A stretch of 64,000 bases of DNA, from assembly GCA_963818925.1 (NCBI GenBank), contig CAWFTN010000001.1, positions 372,001-436,000 on the forward strand. Reading direction: 5' to 3'. Positions 15,964-24,270 of this stretch are shown here, piece after piece (positions within the stretch are counted from its first letter, which is position 1; every line of letters begins with the position of its first letter). This stretch comes from JAMXLG01 sp963818925. GTDB lineage: Bacteria > Vulcanimicrobiota > Vulcanimicrobiia > Vulcanimicrobiales > Vulcanimicrobiaceae. The translations under genes were made by a program, and so were the position numbers. A model generated the notes under the pieces. That model was not told where the DNA came from, made no database searches, and was given only the letters and a program-made list of their open reading frames with translations.

Positions 15964-16284
15964 CTATGGGTGAAATTCGATACCCGCGCTGCGGCGGCGC
16001 GTGACGAAAAAGCGAACGTCAGCAGTGCCTTCGCAGACGACGACGGCGTCGCCGTCGGTAAAGTGACGGCCGTTGATGTCAACGGTAAAATCGCCCGCGG
16101 CTAAACCCGCGAGCGTACGCTTCATACTGCGCTGGAATTTATCGGATGGCGCGCGCGAACCGATGGATTCGCGAACCGCGAGGGCGAGTAGTTGTCGCAC
16201 GCGCAACGGCGTGGCGAGCGCAAACGCAGCCGAGCCGCCGGAGGCGACGGCATGCAGATCGAGCGGCACGCGAACGCGAATCAC
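15964..16284 (-). CDS. Small hypothetical protein, about 106 aa
   Basis: No family is recognised. The coding region is the 3' part of a long minus-strand frame whose upstream portion only shadows genes on the other strand. I place the start at the GTG at 16284 (AGAG five to six bases upstream) rather than the ATG at 16323. The product has a plausible compact pattern: IRVRVPLDLHAVAS, RSMKRTLAGLAAGDFTVDI and GDAVVVCEGTADVRFFVTRR. It precedes the membrane-protein gene by 2 to 41 bases, depending on that gene's start, so the two may form an operon. Confidence 0.5.
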   Translation of the reverse strand: MIRVRVPLDLHAVASGGSAAFALATPLRVRQLLALAVRESIGSRAPSDKFQRSMKRTLAGLAAGDFTVDINGRHFTDGDAVVVCEGTADVRFFVTRRRSAGIEFHP

Positions 16285-16345
16285 ATCGTCTCTTTTGGCG
16301 CAACTTCGAGGAGCCGCCTGCATCAAGGGAGTACCGTAGGCAGTG

Positions 16346-16732
16346 ATGTCCCAATTCGGGAACGTGCCCGCCGAGAGCATCGTCGACGCGGTAGAGAAGC
16401 ACGTTGCAAAAATGGACGAGGGCGAACTTGCATCGCTATTGGCTGGTGCGGTCTCCACGATGCCCCATGCTGCGCGCGGCGCGCTTGTGTCGTCGATCTT
16501 CGATGCATTTCGCGATCGGGGTGAGTCATCCGAGGACGCGGCGGAAGGCGCGAATGCTTCGCTGCAGGATTTAGAGTCCGGCGATGGCCGAGCGGTTGCC
16601 GCTTTGGTGACGTACGCGCGCGAGAACACCGGTGTCTTGAAAGAAGCGATGACGCGCTTTGCAGAAGAGCACGCCGAACAGATCGATGCGCTTCCGCGGC
16701 CGTTCGTCGACGCCGTCGCTGCGCGGTTGTAG
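16346..16732 (+). CDS. Small hypothetical helical protein
   Basis: A 128-residue, mostly alpha-helical acidic protein (EKHVAKMDEGELASLLAGAV, SIFDAFRDRGESSEDAAEG, TRFAEEHAEQIDALPRPF) with no signal peptide or membrane segment. No family is recognised. The ATG at 16346 has a weak AGG upstream; a GTG three bases earlier is also possible. Six bases separate it from the following TM-anchored protein gene, so they are probably co-expressed. Confidence 0.7.
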   Translation: MSQFGNVPAESIVDAVEKHVAKMDEGELASLLAGAVSTMPHAARGALVSSIFDAFRDRGESSEDAAEGANASLQDLESGDGRAVAALVTYARENTGVLKEAMTRFAEEHAEQIDALPRPFVDAVAARL

Positions 16733-16738
16733 TTCTTC

Positions 16739-17518
16739 GTGTCCGAGTATCGCCGGCGCCGGCTGGAACCGAATGAACCGAAAGGCAACGGCGGAATTCC
16801 GATCTTTCCGTTGATCGTGCTCGTCGTGTTTGCGGGATTGCTGCTGGGCGGCGTTCTCGCGAAATTTCTCGGCGGCCGCGGTGCGCCGGTAACGGTCGCA
16901 TCGTCGGCGCCGACCTTCACACCGCTTCCAACCGAAGCGCTAACGGCAACGCCCGAGCCGACGCGGCTTGCAAAAGCGTCGCCGTCGCCCGAGCCTTCGC
17001 CGTCGAAGACGCCGCGCGAAACTCCGACGCCGGCGGCAACCGCAACACCATTACCAAAGGTCACGGGGACGCCGCAACCGGCCGCGAGTGCGACGGCAGT
17101 TGCCACTGCAACGCCGGCCCTGACCGCAACGCCTGCCGCCGTTACGCCGAAGCCGGTCGTGAAACCGACCCACGAAGAAACTCCCCAGCCGACGGCGACG
17201 CCGACACCATCGCCTGCATTGATTACCGGACCGGCGACGGCCGATCACGCGGCTGCAATCGTGCGTTCGTATCTCAATGCTCTTGCAAACGGTCAATCAT
17301 CATTTGCAACAGGATACTTGCGCAGCGGATTACCGACGGAAGACTTCATGAAGGGCGGCAAGGTCACGAACGTCCAAGCCACCGCAAACGGCGACGGCTC
17401 ATTCTTCGTCACCGCCCAAATGAACGCGCCCGCCGGCGTCTACACCGAAAACTTCCGCGTCGTCAACGGGCCCGAAGGTCTCCAAATCACCGATCACACG
17501 CCGAGCGCGTCGCACTAA
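16739..17518 (+). CDS. Membrane-anchored protein with Pro/Thr-rich linker
   Basis: A 259-residue type II-like protein. It has a basic cytosolic N-terminus (YRRRRLEPNEPKG), one membrane segment (FPLIVLVVFAGLLLGGVLA, about 23-41), a low-complexity Pro/Thr/Ala linker (about 60-160), and a C-terminal domain of about 100 residues (AAAIVRSYLNALANGQSSFA, FMKGGKVTNVQAT, FFVTAQMNAP). That last part resembles small NTF2-like domains in pattern only. The extracytoplasmic linker would span the periplasm or cell wall. It starts with GTG. Function is unknown. Confidence 0.75.
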   Translation: MSEYRRRRLEPNEPKGNGGIPIFPLIVLVVFAGLLLGGVLAKFLGGRGAPVTVASSAPTFTPLPTEALTATPEPTRLAKASPSPEPSPSKTPRETPTPAATATPLPKVTGTPQPAASATAVATATPALTATPAAVTPKPVVKPTHEETPQPTATPTPSPALITGPATADHAAAIVRSYLNALANGQSSFATGYLRSGLPTEDFMKGGKVTNVQATANGDGSFFVTAQMNAPAGVYTENFRVVNGPEGLQITDHTPSASH

Positions 17519-17540
17519 GCTGCGGCGCCGCTTCGTGTGA

Positions 17541-17602
17541 CCCTGAGCTTGTCGAAGGGCTTTTTCGCTTGTAGACATCCGTCGCGGGGACGCCCCGCGA
17601 CG
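17541..17602. repeat. REP-like palindromic motif plus 10-bp hairpin in a convergent intergenic region
   Basis: The 187-base gap between convergent genes holds the motif CCCTGAGCTTGTCGAAGGG (17541-17559), a short repeat widespread in intergenic DNA of environmental bacteria. It is followed by a perfect hairpin with 10-bp arms and an ACG loop (17580-17602, arms CGTCGCGGGG and CCCCGCGACG). No gene is supported here. The hairpin may act as a bidirectional terminator, although no U-tract follows. Confidence 0.7.
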
Positions 17603-17705
17603 AAGAACCGCCTCGATTTTATTGGGATCGCTCGGGCAGCCGAAAGGCACGATGTAGTAGTGGAGGACCCGCACCTTTTCGTGCGGCCTCTTGAATGACA
17701 TGGGA

Positions 17706-19340
17706 TTAGAATTCGGCGCCGAGACCGGTTTCTGCGCGGACTTGTAGTTGGTTGAACATGTCTTCGGATTGCTTGTCGCGGGTGACGAGCGTGACGACGA
17801 CGGCGGCGATAAAGGCGAGCGGCAGCGAGACGATCGTGGGGTTGCGTAGCGGGAAGATCGCGTGCTCGTGAAGTGAGTCGGGGCCGAGTGCGATCAAGCC
17901 GAGCGATGCGACGAGGCCGGTGACCATCGAGCAAATCGCGGCGGTTCGCGTGAAGCGGCGCCAGGTGAGTGAAAGCAACAGCGCCGGCACGTTTGCGCTT
18001 GCGGCAACGGCGAAGGCCAAGCCCAGCAAGTACGCGACGTTTGCGCCGCGGAGTTTTACCGCGAAGAAGATTGCAGCGATACCGACGAGTACGGCCGTCG
18101 TGCGCGCTACGAGCATGTACTCCTGTTCGGTTCCGGATTTGTTCCGGACCAGCATGTACCAAATGTCGTGCGAAAATGCCGACGATGCGGCGATCATGAG
18201 CCCAGCGACGACTGCCAGGATGGTCGTAAATGCAATCGCGGCAACGACGGCAAAAAGCATTTGTCCGCCGAGTGCGTTGCCGAGCATTGGTGCCGCGACG
18301 TTGCTATCGGTGCGCGGAACGATGTAGCCGTATTTCGCGAGATCGGAATTGAGTTCGGCCGCGTTTTGCGGATCGCGAAACGCGATGTACCGGATCGCCT
18401 GCACATTGCTCACTTGCTTGCCGATGTGCTCGGGTCCGACGACTGTCGCCGCGCCGAGGCCGATAATAGCCGTCATCAGATAGAAGACACCGATGAGCGC
18501 CATCGCCCAGCTGACCGAGGAGCGCGCCGCTGCCGCCGACGGAACGGTGAAAAACCGCATGAGAATGTGCGGCAACCCGGCAGTGCCGATTACGAGCGCG
18601 AGTGAGAGCGAGATGAGATCGAGCCCTCCGTGCGGTCCCGTGAAGAAGTGTCCCGGTTGGAGAAGATCGATCGTGCCGTGGCGTAGTTGAACGTTCGACG
18701 CGGCGGTGAATAGGTGCGTGAACGAAAAGTCGAAGTGCGCGAGCACGAGGAACGAGAGCGTCAAACCGGCGATCAGCAGCATCGCGGCTTTGAATATCTG
18801 GACCCACGTCGTTGCCAGCATGCCGCCGAAGAGCACGTAGACGATCATTAGGATACCAGTCACGACAATTGCAATTGGTTCATCGAAGCGCGCGACGAAG
18901 AGGTTGACGAGCGAGCCCGATCCGACGAGCTGCGCGATCATGTAGAACACCGTGACGGCGATCGTCGTCAGCGCGGCGATCGCGCGGACACCGCGGCCGC
19001 CGAGGCGGAAACCGATGACATCCGCAACCGTATACCGTCCCGCATTGCGCAACGGCTCGGCGACCAGAAACAACACCATGAGATACGCAACCAGCCATCC
19101 GGCGGCGTATATGAATCCGTCGAAGCCGTAGAATGCGATGAGTCCGGCGATTCCCAGAAACGACGCGCCCGACATGTAGTCGCCGGCGATGGCCCAGCCG
19201 TTTTGCACGCCGCTGATTTGATGGTTCGCCGTGTAGAACCCGCGGCTCGAGGTGTTTCGCCCCGCGGCCCAATACGTGATGACCAGTGCGATCGCGACAA
19301 AGAGCGCGAACATCACAAGGGATGGTGGGGGAACGCTCAC
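17706..19340 (-). CDS. actP: Sodium:solute symporter (ActP-like acetate permease)
   Basis: A 544-residue SSS-family transporter with about 13 membrane segments. Family signatures include the Na+-site region ANHQISGVQNGWAIAGDYMS near residue 40, GFIYAAGWLVAYLMVLFL, and IGTAGLPHILMRFFTVPSAA in the middle. The last is typical of the cation/acetate symporter ActP (YjcG). It overlaps the upstream DUF485 gene by 4 bases, the usual yjcH-actP pairing. It probably imports acetate or another short monocarboxylate with Na+. No acetyl-CoA synthetase gene is adjacent. Confidence 0.9.
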   Translation of the reverse strand: MSVPPPSLVMFALFVAIALVITYWAAGRNTSSRGFYTANHQISGVQNGWAIAGDYMSGASFLGIAGLIAFYGFDGFIYAAGWLVAYLMVLFLVAEPLRNAGRYTVADVIGFRLGGRGVRAIAALTTIAVTVFYMIAQLVGSGSLVNLFVARFDEPIAIVVTGILMIVYVLFGGMLATTWVQIFKAAMLLIAGLTLSFLVLAHFDFSFTHLFTAASNVQLRHGTIDLLQPGHFFTGPHGGLDLISLSLALVIGTAGLPHILMRFFTVPSAAAARSSVSWAMALIGVFYLMTAIIGLGAATVVGPEHIGKQVSNVQAIRYIAFRDPQNAAELNSDLAKYGYIVPRTDSNVAAPMLGNALGGQMLFAVVAAIAFTTILAVVAGLMIAASSAFSHDIWYMLVRNKSGTEQEYMLVARTTAVLVGIAAIFFAVKLRGANVAYLLGLAFAVAASANVPALLLSLTWRRFTRTAAICSMVTGLVASLGLIALGPDSLHEHAIFPLRNPTIVSLPLAFIAAVVVTLVTRDKQSEDMFNQLQVRAETGLGAEF

Positions 19341-19666
19341 TCGGAAAACTCCTCGCGCGCGCGCTCTACGATCTTCGCCGCGCGCCGGTCGAACGCGTGC
19401 GCTTCATGCATGTAGACCGCGAGCAGCACCCATGCCATCGCGAACTGGAGCAGCGCAAATGCCCACGCACGCGTGATCGGTCCGGCGACCAGTTGACCCA
19501 TGTAGCCGGGGGCATATGCGATGCCGAACGGCAGCGCAAAAAAGAAGGCGAGCGCAAAGATTACGGCCGGGATCGTAAATCGCCGGCGGGCGCGCAGCAG
19601 CGCTTTAAAGTCAGCGTCGGCGGCGAGCTCGTCCCATTCCCTTGCGGACAAATGGCGGTGCTGCAT
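19337..19666 (-). CDS. yjcH: DUF485 membrane protein (YjcH-like)
   Basis: A 109-residue protein with two membrane segments (FTIPAVIFALAFFFALPFG and AFALLQFAMAWVLLAVYM), a short loop between them, and a C-terminal YMHEAHAFDRRAAKI, typical of DUF485. Such proteins are encoded directly before ActP-type symporters and are thought to assist them. The 4-base overlap with the symporter gene supports this assignment. Confidence 0.88.
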   Translation of the reverse strand: MQHRHLSAREWDELAADADFKALLRARRRFTIPAVIFALAFFFALPFGIAYAPGYMGQLVAGPITRAWAFALLQFAMAWVLLAVYMHEAHAFDRRAAKIVERAREEFSE

Positions 19667-19681
19667 CCTGCGCGTGCTTCG

Positions 19682-19972
19682 CTAGCGTCGTAACCCGATT
19701 CCCGCACGCACGGCATCGCCGATCAGCGCATCAACCGTCAAACCGGCGACGAACACGCCGATCGCAATGATCGAAAAGTCCTGGCGCACGGGTCCCGACA
19801 CCGTCGCCACGAGTGCGAGCGCCACAAACGCAAAGATCAGTCCCAGGATCGCGCGCGCAATACGGCGCGCCAGCCTCGATTGTCCGATGAGATCCCAGAG
19901 AATCACGGCAAATGCGGCGCAGAGCGTCGCCGCAACAAGCCGCGAGAACGCGTCAACGAAGAACGCGATCAG
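19682..19972 (-). CDS. Small membrane protein, CTG start suspected
   Basis: A roughly 96-residue hydrophobic protein with three predicted membrane segments (AATLCAAFAVILWDLIG, AILGLIFAFVALALVATV, FSIIAIGVFVAGLTVDALIG). No family is recognised. A canonical in-frame start exists only at 20053, deep inside sufU, where the predicted peptide is Arg-rich and implausible. A CTG at 19972, five bases after the sufU stop and with GAAGAG nine bases upstream, gives a sensible N-terminus. It would be the last gene of the suf transcript or a spacer gene before the yjcH-actP pair. Confidence 0.5.
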   Translation of the reverse strand: MIAFFVDAFSRLVAATLCAAFAVILWDLIGQSRLARRIARAILGLIFAFVALALVATVSGPVRQDFSIIAIGVFVAGLTVDALIGDAVRAGIGLRR

Positions 19973-19977
19973 GGGCG

Positions 19978-20370
19978 CTACTCTTCGTCCGGCCAGCCGG
20001 CGATCTCGCCGATGGCCGCGCTTTTGAGCACGCGCAGGCCGAGGGTAGCACATTTCATGCGCGTTGGGCTGATGCCGATGCCCACGTTGTCGAGGACGAT
20101 CTCTTTGCTGAGTTTCGCGACATCCTCGAGCTTCATGCCTTTGACTTCTTCGGTGAGCATTGACGCCGACGCCTGACTGATCGCGCAGCCCTTGCCGGAG
20201 AAGCGCACCTCCTCAACGACGCCCGAGTCGTTAACGCGCAGATCCATACGGATTTGATCGCCGCAGAGCGGGTTCAAATCTTCCGCCGTGGCCGTCGCGC
20301 CTACGAGCGTTCCAAAGTTCCTCGGATTGCGGTAATGATCGAGGATGAAGTCGCGATAGAAATCGTCCAT
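19978..20370 (-). CDS. sufU: SUF Fe-S scaffold / sulfur acceptor SufU
   Basis: A 130-residue IscU-like protein of the SufU type, which accepts sulfur from SufS through a zinc site. Ligands are visible: NPLCGDQ (Cys36, Asp38), GKGCAIS (Cys62) and MKCATL (Cys107). The extra stretch between the second and third Cys, characteristic of SufU, is present, and the start DDFYRDFILDHYRNPRN is diagnostic. It lies 5 bases after sufS in the same operon. Confidence 0.94.
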   Translation of the reverse strand: MDDFYRDFILDHYRNPRNFGTLVGATATAEDLNPLCGDQIRMDLRVNDSGVVEEVRFSGKGCAISQASASMLTEEVKGMKLEDVAKLSKEIVLDNVGIGISPTRMKCATLGLRVLKSAAIGEIAGWPDEE

Positions 20371-20375
20371 TTGTC

Positions 20376-21620
20376 TTAGAGTTTAAATACCTGCGCGGCC
20401 TTTTCCAGGCCTTCGACGAGCGCATCGATATCCGCTCGCGTATTGTAGACGTAGAACGAAGCGCGGGCGGTTGCGGGCCAGCCCATTTTTTCCATCAACG
20501 GCATCGTGCAGTGATGCCCCGCGCGTACGCAGACGCCTTCGGTATCGAGGATCGATGCGAGATCGTGCGCGTGGATGTCGGCGAAGTTGAACGAGAGCAC
20601 GCCGGAGACGAGTTGCGGATCCTTCGGACCGTACAGCGCGAGTCCGCGCCTTTCGAGCGGCGCGAGCCGTTCGAGGGTATAGCCGAGCAGTTCTTGCTCG
20701 TGCGCGCGCACCCAATCCATGCCGAGCGCCTGAAGATACGCGACTGCGACGCCCAGACCGATCGCGTCCGCGATATTGCTCGTGCCCGCTTCGAATTTCC
20801 ACGGCAGTTCGTTGAACGAGGTGTGCTCGTACTCGACTTTGCGAATCATGTCGCCGCCTGCTAAGAACGGCGGCATCGCTTCGAGCAGCTCGCCTCTGCC
20901 GTAGAGCACGCCGATGCCCGTTGGGCCAAGCATCTTGTGTCCGCTGAACGCGTAGAAATCGACGTCGAGCGCCTTTACGTCGACGGCGAGATGCGGAACG
21001 CCTTGCGCGCCGTCGACGAGGACAGTCGCGCCGGCGGCATGCGCCTTTGGAACGATCCGTTCGAGCGGCGTAATCGTGCCGAGCGTGTTGCTGACGTGCG
21101 AAATTGCGAGCAGCTTGACGCCCTCGAGCAGCGCATCGAGATTATCGAGTTGCAACACGCCGCGGTCGTCGACCGGGATGAAGCGCAGCTTCGCACCGGT
21201 CTTTTCGGCAAGCAACTGCCATGGCACGAGATTCGAGTGGTGCTCGAGCTGTGAGGTCAAAATAACGTCGCCGCTACGAATGTTGCTCAATCCCCAGCTG
21301 TAGCCGACGAGATTGATCGCCTCGGTCGCATTGCGCGTCCAGATCACTTCACGCGAGTCGGCATTGATGAAGCGCGCGACGGTTTCGCGCGCGGCCTCGA
21401 ACGCGTCGGTCGCGTGCGCGGCGATTTCGTAGACGCCGCGATGAATGTTGGCGTTGTACTCGCTGTAGTACGCGACGAGCGCATCGATCACGCTCTTCGG
21501 CTTCTGCGATGTGGCGGCGGAATCGAGATAGACCAGCCGTTTGCCGCGCGACGTCGGTTTCGCGAGGATCGGAAAGTCGGCAATGATGCGTTCGACTTTG
21601 CGTTCGTCGAGAGAGATCAT
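20376..21620 (-). CDS. sufS: Cysteine desulfurase SufS
   Basis: A 414-residue group II cysteine desulfurase that releases sulfur from cysteine for Fe-S cluster assembly. The PLP lysine is in AFSGHKMLGPTG (Lys229) and the persulfide Cys in RAGHHCTMP (Cys371). The N-terminal VYLDSAATSQKP and IWTRNATEAINLV are typical of SufS. Length is normal. It overlaps sufD by 4 bases (ATGA) and is followed by sufU. Confidence 0.95.
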   Translation of the reverse strand: MISLDERKVERIIADFPILAKPTSRGKRLVYLDSAATSQKPKSVIDALVAYYSEYNANIHRGVYEIAAHATDAFEAARETVARFINADSREVIWTRNATEAINLVGYSWGLSNIRSGDVILTSQLEHHSNLVPWQLLAEKTGAKLRFIPVDDRGVLQLDNLDALLEGVKLLAISHVSNTLGTITPLERIVPKAHAAGATVLVDGAQGVPHLAVDVKALDVDFYAFSGHKMLGPTGIGVLYGRGELLEAMPPFLAGGDMIRKVEYEHTSFNELPWKFEAGTSNIADAIGLGVAVAYLQALGMDWVRAHEQELLGYTLERLAPLERRGLALYGPKDPQLVSGVLSFNFADIHAHDLASILDTEGVCVRAGHHCTMPLMEKMGWPATARASFYVYNTRADIDALVEGLEKAAQVFKL

Positions 21621-22753
21621 ACGGGTTCTACTTTCCGCTGCAGCGCTTCACGAAGCGTCTCGCGCAGCGATTCTGACGGGAAGCGTTCGATCACGGGTTC
21701 GAAGAAGCCGAGTGCGATCATCCGTTCCGCGCTTGCGCGGTCGATCCCGCGGCTCGTCATATAGAAAATGGCGTCGTCGTCGAGCGCGCCGACCGTCGCA
21801 CCGTGGTAGGCTTTAACGTCGTTTGCTGCGATTTCCAGCGCCGGAATCGAATCGATATGCGCGCGTTTGGAAAGCAGCAACGCATCGTCGCGCAAACTCG
21901 CTTGCGTCTTCTGAGCCTGCGCAGCAATCCGAATGTTCCCGAGATACCGGCCTTGGCCGGCGCCCGTCGCGGCGGCTTTCACGACCGTTTCGGAGGTCGT
22001 CTCACCGACCCGATGGTCGACCGTACTGACGATGTCGACGTGTTGCGATCCGCTCGGAAAGAAGAGCGAGGCGACGTCTGCGTCGATGCCGGGTTGTTCG
22101 GCGATCACGGCAATGTCCACGACACTGAGTGACGCCCCGAGATCCGCCGTTGCCCATGTGATGTGAGCGTCGCGTCCGGGACGCGCGGCGCGCGTGAACA
22201 GAATGCGCGCGCTCTCCGGTGCGAGTTGCGGCGCGGCGTATGTGATGTCGGCCGATTCGTCCGTGACGACTTCGGCGATACCGCAGACGAAGGAGCCGTC
22301 CTCGACGTCGAGATGCTCGACGATCGTCGCGCGCGCACCGCGCTCGGCAAACACGACAGTGTGCGGAAAGATCGCATTGCTTGCGTCGCTGCGATAACGG
22401 ATGACGACCGGTTCGTCGGAGGCGCAGTCGCGCGGAACGTAGACGAAGGCGCCCAAATGCGTGAACGCGCGCGCGAGATGCGCGAACTTCATCGACGGTT
22501 CGATTGCTTTGCCGAATGCGCGCTCGAGCAATGCTGCATGGTCGCGTTGCGCCGTTTGGAGATCGCAGGCGACGATGCGGCCGGCGGGAGCGTCGACCAC
22601 GACCGAACCGCCCGGCGTTCCCGCCGGCGTCGGCACGTCGAGCGTCGCAAGATCGAATTTCCAGTAGCGGCTCGGCTTTTCGCGCCCAGTGTGCGTGGTG
22701 CGAAAGCGTTCGAGTGCGCTCTCCCGATCGCTCGCGAGCAGTTGGCTAGGCAA
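21617..22753 (-). CDS. sufD: Fe-S cluster assembly protein SufD
   Basis: A 378-residue SufB/SufD-family beta-helix protein that partners SufC (and normally SufB) in the scaffold complex. Features include VIRYRSDASNAIFPHTVVF, ERGARATIVEHLD, and the C-terminal KAYHGATVGALDDDAIFYMT with RGIDRASAERMIALGFFEPV, typical of SufD. I chose the TTG at 22753, which has GAGGAG ten bases upstream and overlaps the sufC stop by 8 bases. A GTG at 22792 gives an extra 13 residues without a ribosome-binding site. It is called SufD rather than SufB because of length and the lack of the longer SufB N-terminal region. Confidence 0.9.
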   Translation of the reverse strand: MPSQLLASDRESALERFRTTHTGREKPSRYWKFDLATLDVPTPAGTPGGSVVVDAPAGRIVACDLQTAQRDHAALLERAFGKAIEPSMKFAHLARAFTHLGAFVYVPRDCASDEPVVIRYRSDASNAIFPHTVVFAERGARATIVEHLDVEDGSFVCGIAEVVTDESADITYAAPQLAPESARILFTRAARPGRDAHITWATADLGASLSVVDIAVIAEQPGIDADVASLFFPSGSQHVDIVSTVDHRVGETTSETVVKAAATGAGQGRYLGNIRIAAQAQKTQASLRDDALLLSKRAHIDSIPALEIAANDVKAYHGATVGALDDDAIFYMTSRGIDRASAERMIALGFFEPVIERFPSESLRETLREALQRKVEPV

Positions 22754-23516
22754 GTGCGCGCGTCTCCTCGCGAATGACGTCGTAACCTTCACGTTCGATG
22801 CGATGCGCGAGCTGTGCGTCGCCGGTTTTCACGATGCGGCCATCGATCATGACATGGACCACGTCGGGCTCGATGTGCTGCAGAATGCGCGGATAGTGCG
22901 TGATGATCAGAAAGCCGGTGTTCTTGCCTTCTTCGCTTCCGCGCAGGCCTTTCACCGATTCGCCAACGTCTTTGAGCGCGTCGACGTCGAGACCGGAATC
23001 CGTTTCATCGAGAATTGCGTACTTCGGCGCGAGCACGGCCATTTGTAGCATCTCCAGGCGCTTCTTTTCGCCGCCGGAGAAGCCGTCGTTCAAATAGCGG
23101 CCGAGAAATGACGGGTCCATGCCGAGGATGTCCATCTTCTCGAGCAACAGCGCGCGGAATTTCGCCGGCGTTAGTTCACCGGGCCGCTCCGCCTGGCGCG
23201 CCGCGAAGAGAAAGTTCGGCACCTTTACGCCCGGGATCGCCGCTGGATATTGAAAGGAAAGAAAGAGGCCGGCGCGGGCGCGTTTATCCGCCGGCAGTGC
23301 AAGCAGGTCCTCACCGTTGAGCGTCGCGCTCCCGCCGGTCACATCATACTTCGGATGACCGGTGAGCGAGAAAGCGAGCGTCGATTTTCCGCTGCCGTTC
23401 GGGCCCATCAGGGCATGGACTTTGCCCGGCTCGATCGTGAGATCGATGCCTTTTAAGATTTCATTGCCGTCGACGCTGCAGTGCAGGCCGGAAATACGGA
23501 GGCCCTGTTCGGACAC
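22746..23516 (-). CDS. sufC: Fe-S assembly ATPase SufC
   Basis: A 256-residue ABC-type ATPase of the SUF scaffold. Walker A is GPNGSGKSTL, the signature is FSGGEKKRLEMLQM and Walker B is YAILDETDSGLD, with the SufC-specific GLFLSFQYPAAIPGV. The GTG start has GAGGAG eight bases upstream. It is the first gene of a sufC-D-S-U run. sufB, which normally sits here, is missing from the locus. Confidence 0.95.
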   Translation of the reverse strand: MSEQGLRISGLHCSVDGNEILKGIDLTIEPGKVHALMGPNGSGKSTLAFSLTGHPKYDVTGGSATLNGEDLLALPADKRARAGLFLSFQYPAAIPGVKVPNFLFAARQAERPGELTPAKFRALLLEKMDILGMDPSFLGRYLNDGFSGGEKKRLEMLQMAVLAPKYAILDETDSGLDVDALKDVGESVKGLRGSEEGKNTGFLIITHYPRILQHIEPDVVHVMIDGRIVKTGDAQLAHRIEREGYDVIREETRALA

Positions 23517-23556
23517 GCGTGCTGCTCCTCGGATAACGGTATTGGTGCTTGAGTAG

Positions 23557-23584
23557 CTTATAGCCCGTAAGGCCAGAAAGTCAA
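23557..23584 (-). promoter_or_regulatory. Probable sigma-70 promoter of the suf operon
   Basis: On the minus strand the -35 element TTGACT (complement of 23579-23584) and the -10 element TATAAG (complement of 23557-23562) are separated by 16 bases. Transcription would start about 30-40 bases before the sufC start. The divergent sufR gene starts at 23635, so SufR could act on both promoters from this region. No CAAC-N6-GTTG cyanobacterial-type SufR site is seen. Confidence 0.6.
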
Positions 23585-23634
23585 GGATTTACTTTACTAT
23601 CTCAGGCGAGCGTGATAGGATACCCACGAACGCC

Positions 23635-24264
23635 ATGCAGGTCGACCGCTTTTTCCAGACCACTCGCGGCAAAATCGTCGCAGAACTTCGCCGGCGGGGC
23701 TCCGCCTCGGCCGCCGAGCTGGCTGCCGCGTTCGGGCTCTCTCCGAATGCCGTGCGTCAGCAGCTCGTCGTGCTTCAGCGTGACGGCCTCGTGGAAGAAG
23801 CCTCCGTCCGTCGCGGCCCGACCAAACCCACCCTCGAGTTTTCGCTCACGACCGAAGCCGATAAGCTCTTCCCGCAAGCTTATGACAAAATGCTTTCGGC
23901 CGTCTTGCGCGAGGTCAAGGATAAGTTCGGATCGCCGGCCGTTGGGCAGATCTTCGATTCGATCGCGCGGCGCGCGGTGGAAAAGGCGAAAGCAAAGGTG
24001 ACGGCAAGCGATACCGAGGGCAAGGTCGCGCAGCTCACCGAAGTCTTACGCGACGGCGGCGTCGTCGCTGAATACAGTTTGATCGACGGCGGGTTCATGC
24101 TCCAGGAGCACAATTGTCCGTACTCGGGCGTGGCGAAGGATCATCCGGAAGTGTGTTCGGTGATCCATCACGTGCTCGATGAAACGATCGGCGGCGAACA
24201 CCGACAAGTGGAATCGCTGCGCGAGGGCGGAAAGAGCTGCAAGTTCGAACTCAAGGGAGTATAA
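23635..24264 (+). CDS. sufR: Fe-S-dependent transcriptional repressor SufR
   Basis: A 209-residue regulator with an N-terminal winged helix-turn-helix (RGKIVAELRRRGSASAAELA, then SPNAVRQQLVVLQRDGLVEE). The C-terminal domain carries cluster-ligand cysteines in HNCPYSGVAKDHPEVCSV (Cys161, Cys174) and Cys202 near the end. This arrangement matches SufR, which represses suf genes when it holds an Fe-S cluster. It is divergent from sufC, as expected. The GTGATAGGATAC stretch before the ATG gives a weak ribosome-binding site. Confidence 0.9.
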   Translation: MQVDRFFQTTRGKIVAELRRRGSASAAELAAAFGLSPNAVRQQLVVLQRDGLVEEASVRRGPTKPTLEFSLTTEADKLFPQAYDKMLSAVLREVKDKFGSPAVGQIFDSIARRAVEKAKAKVTASDTEGKVAQLTEVLRDGGVVAEYSLIDGGFMLQEHNCPYSGVAKDHPEVCSVIHHVLDETIGGEHRQVESLREGGKSCKFELKGV

Positions 24265-24270
24265 GTTTTC

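Noticed and set aside
16324..17106. Upstream part of a 380-codon minus-strand frame
   Set aside because: It is antisense to two + strand genes and low complexity; only the part from about 16284 down to 15964 looks coding.
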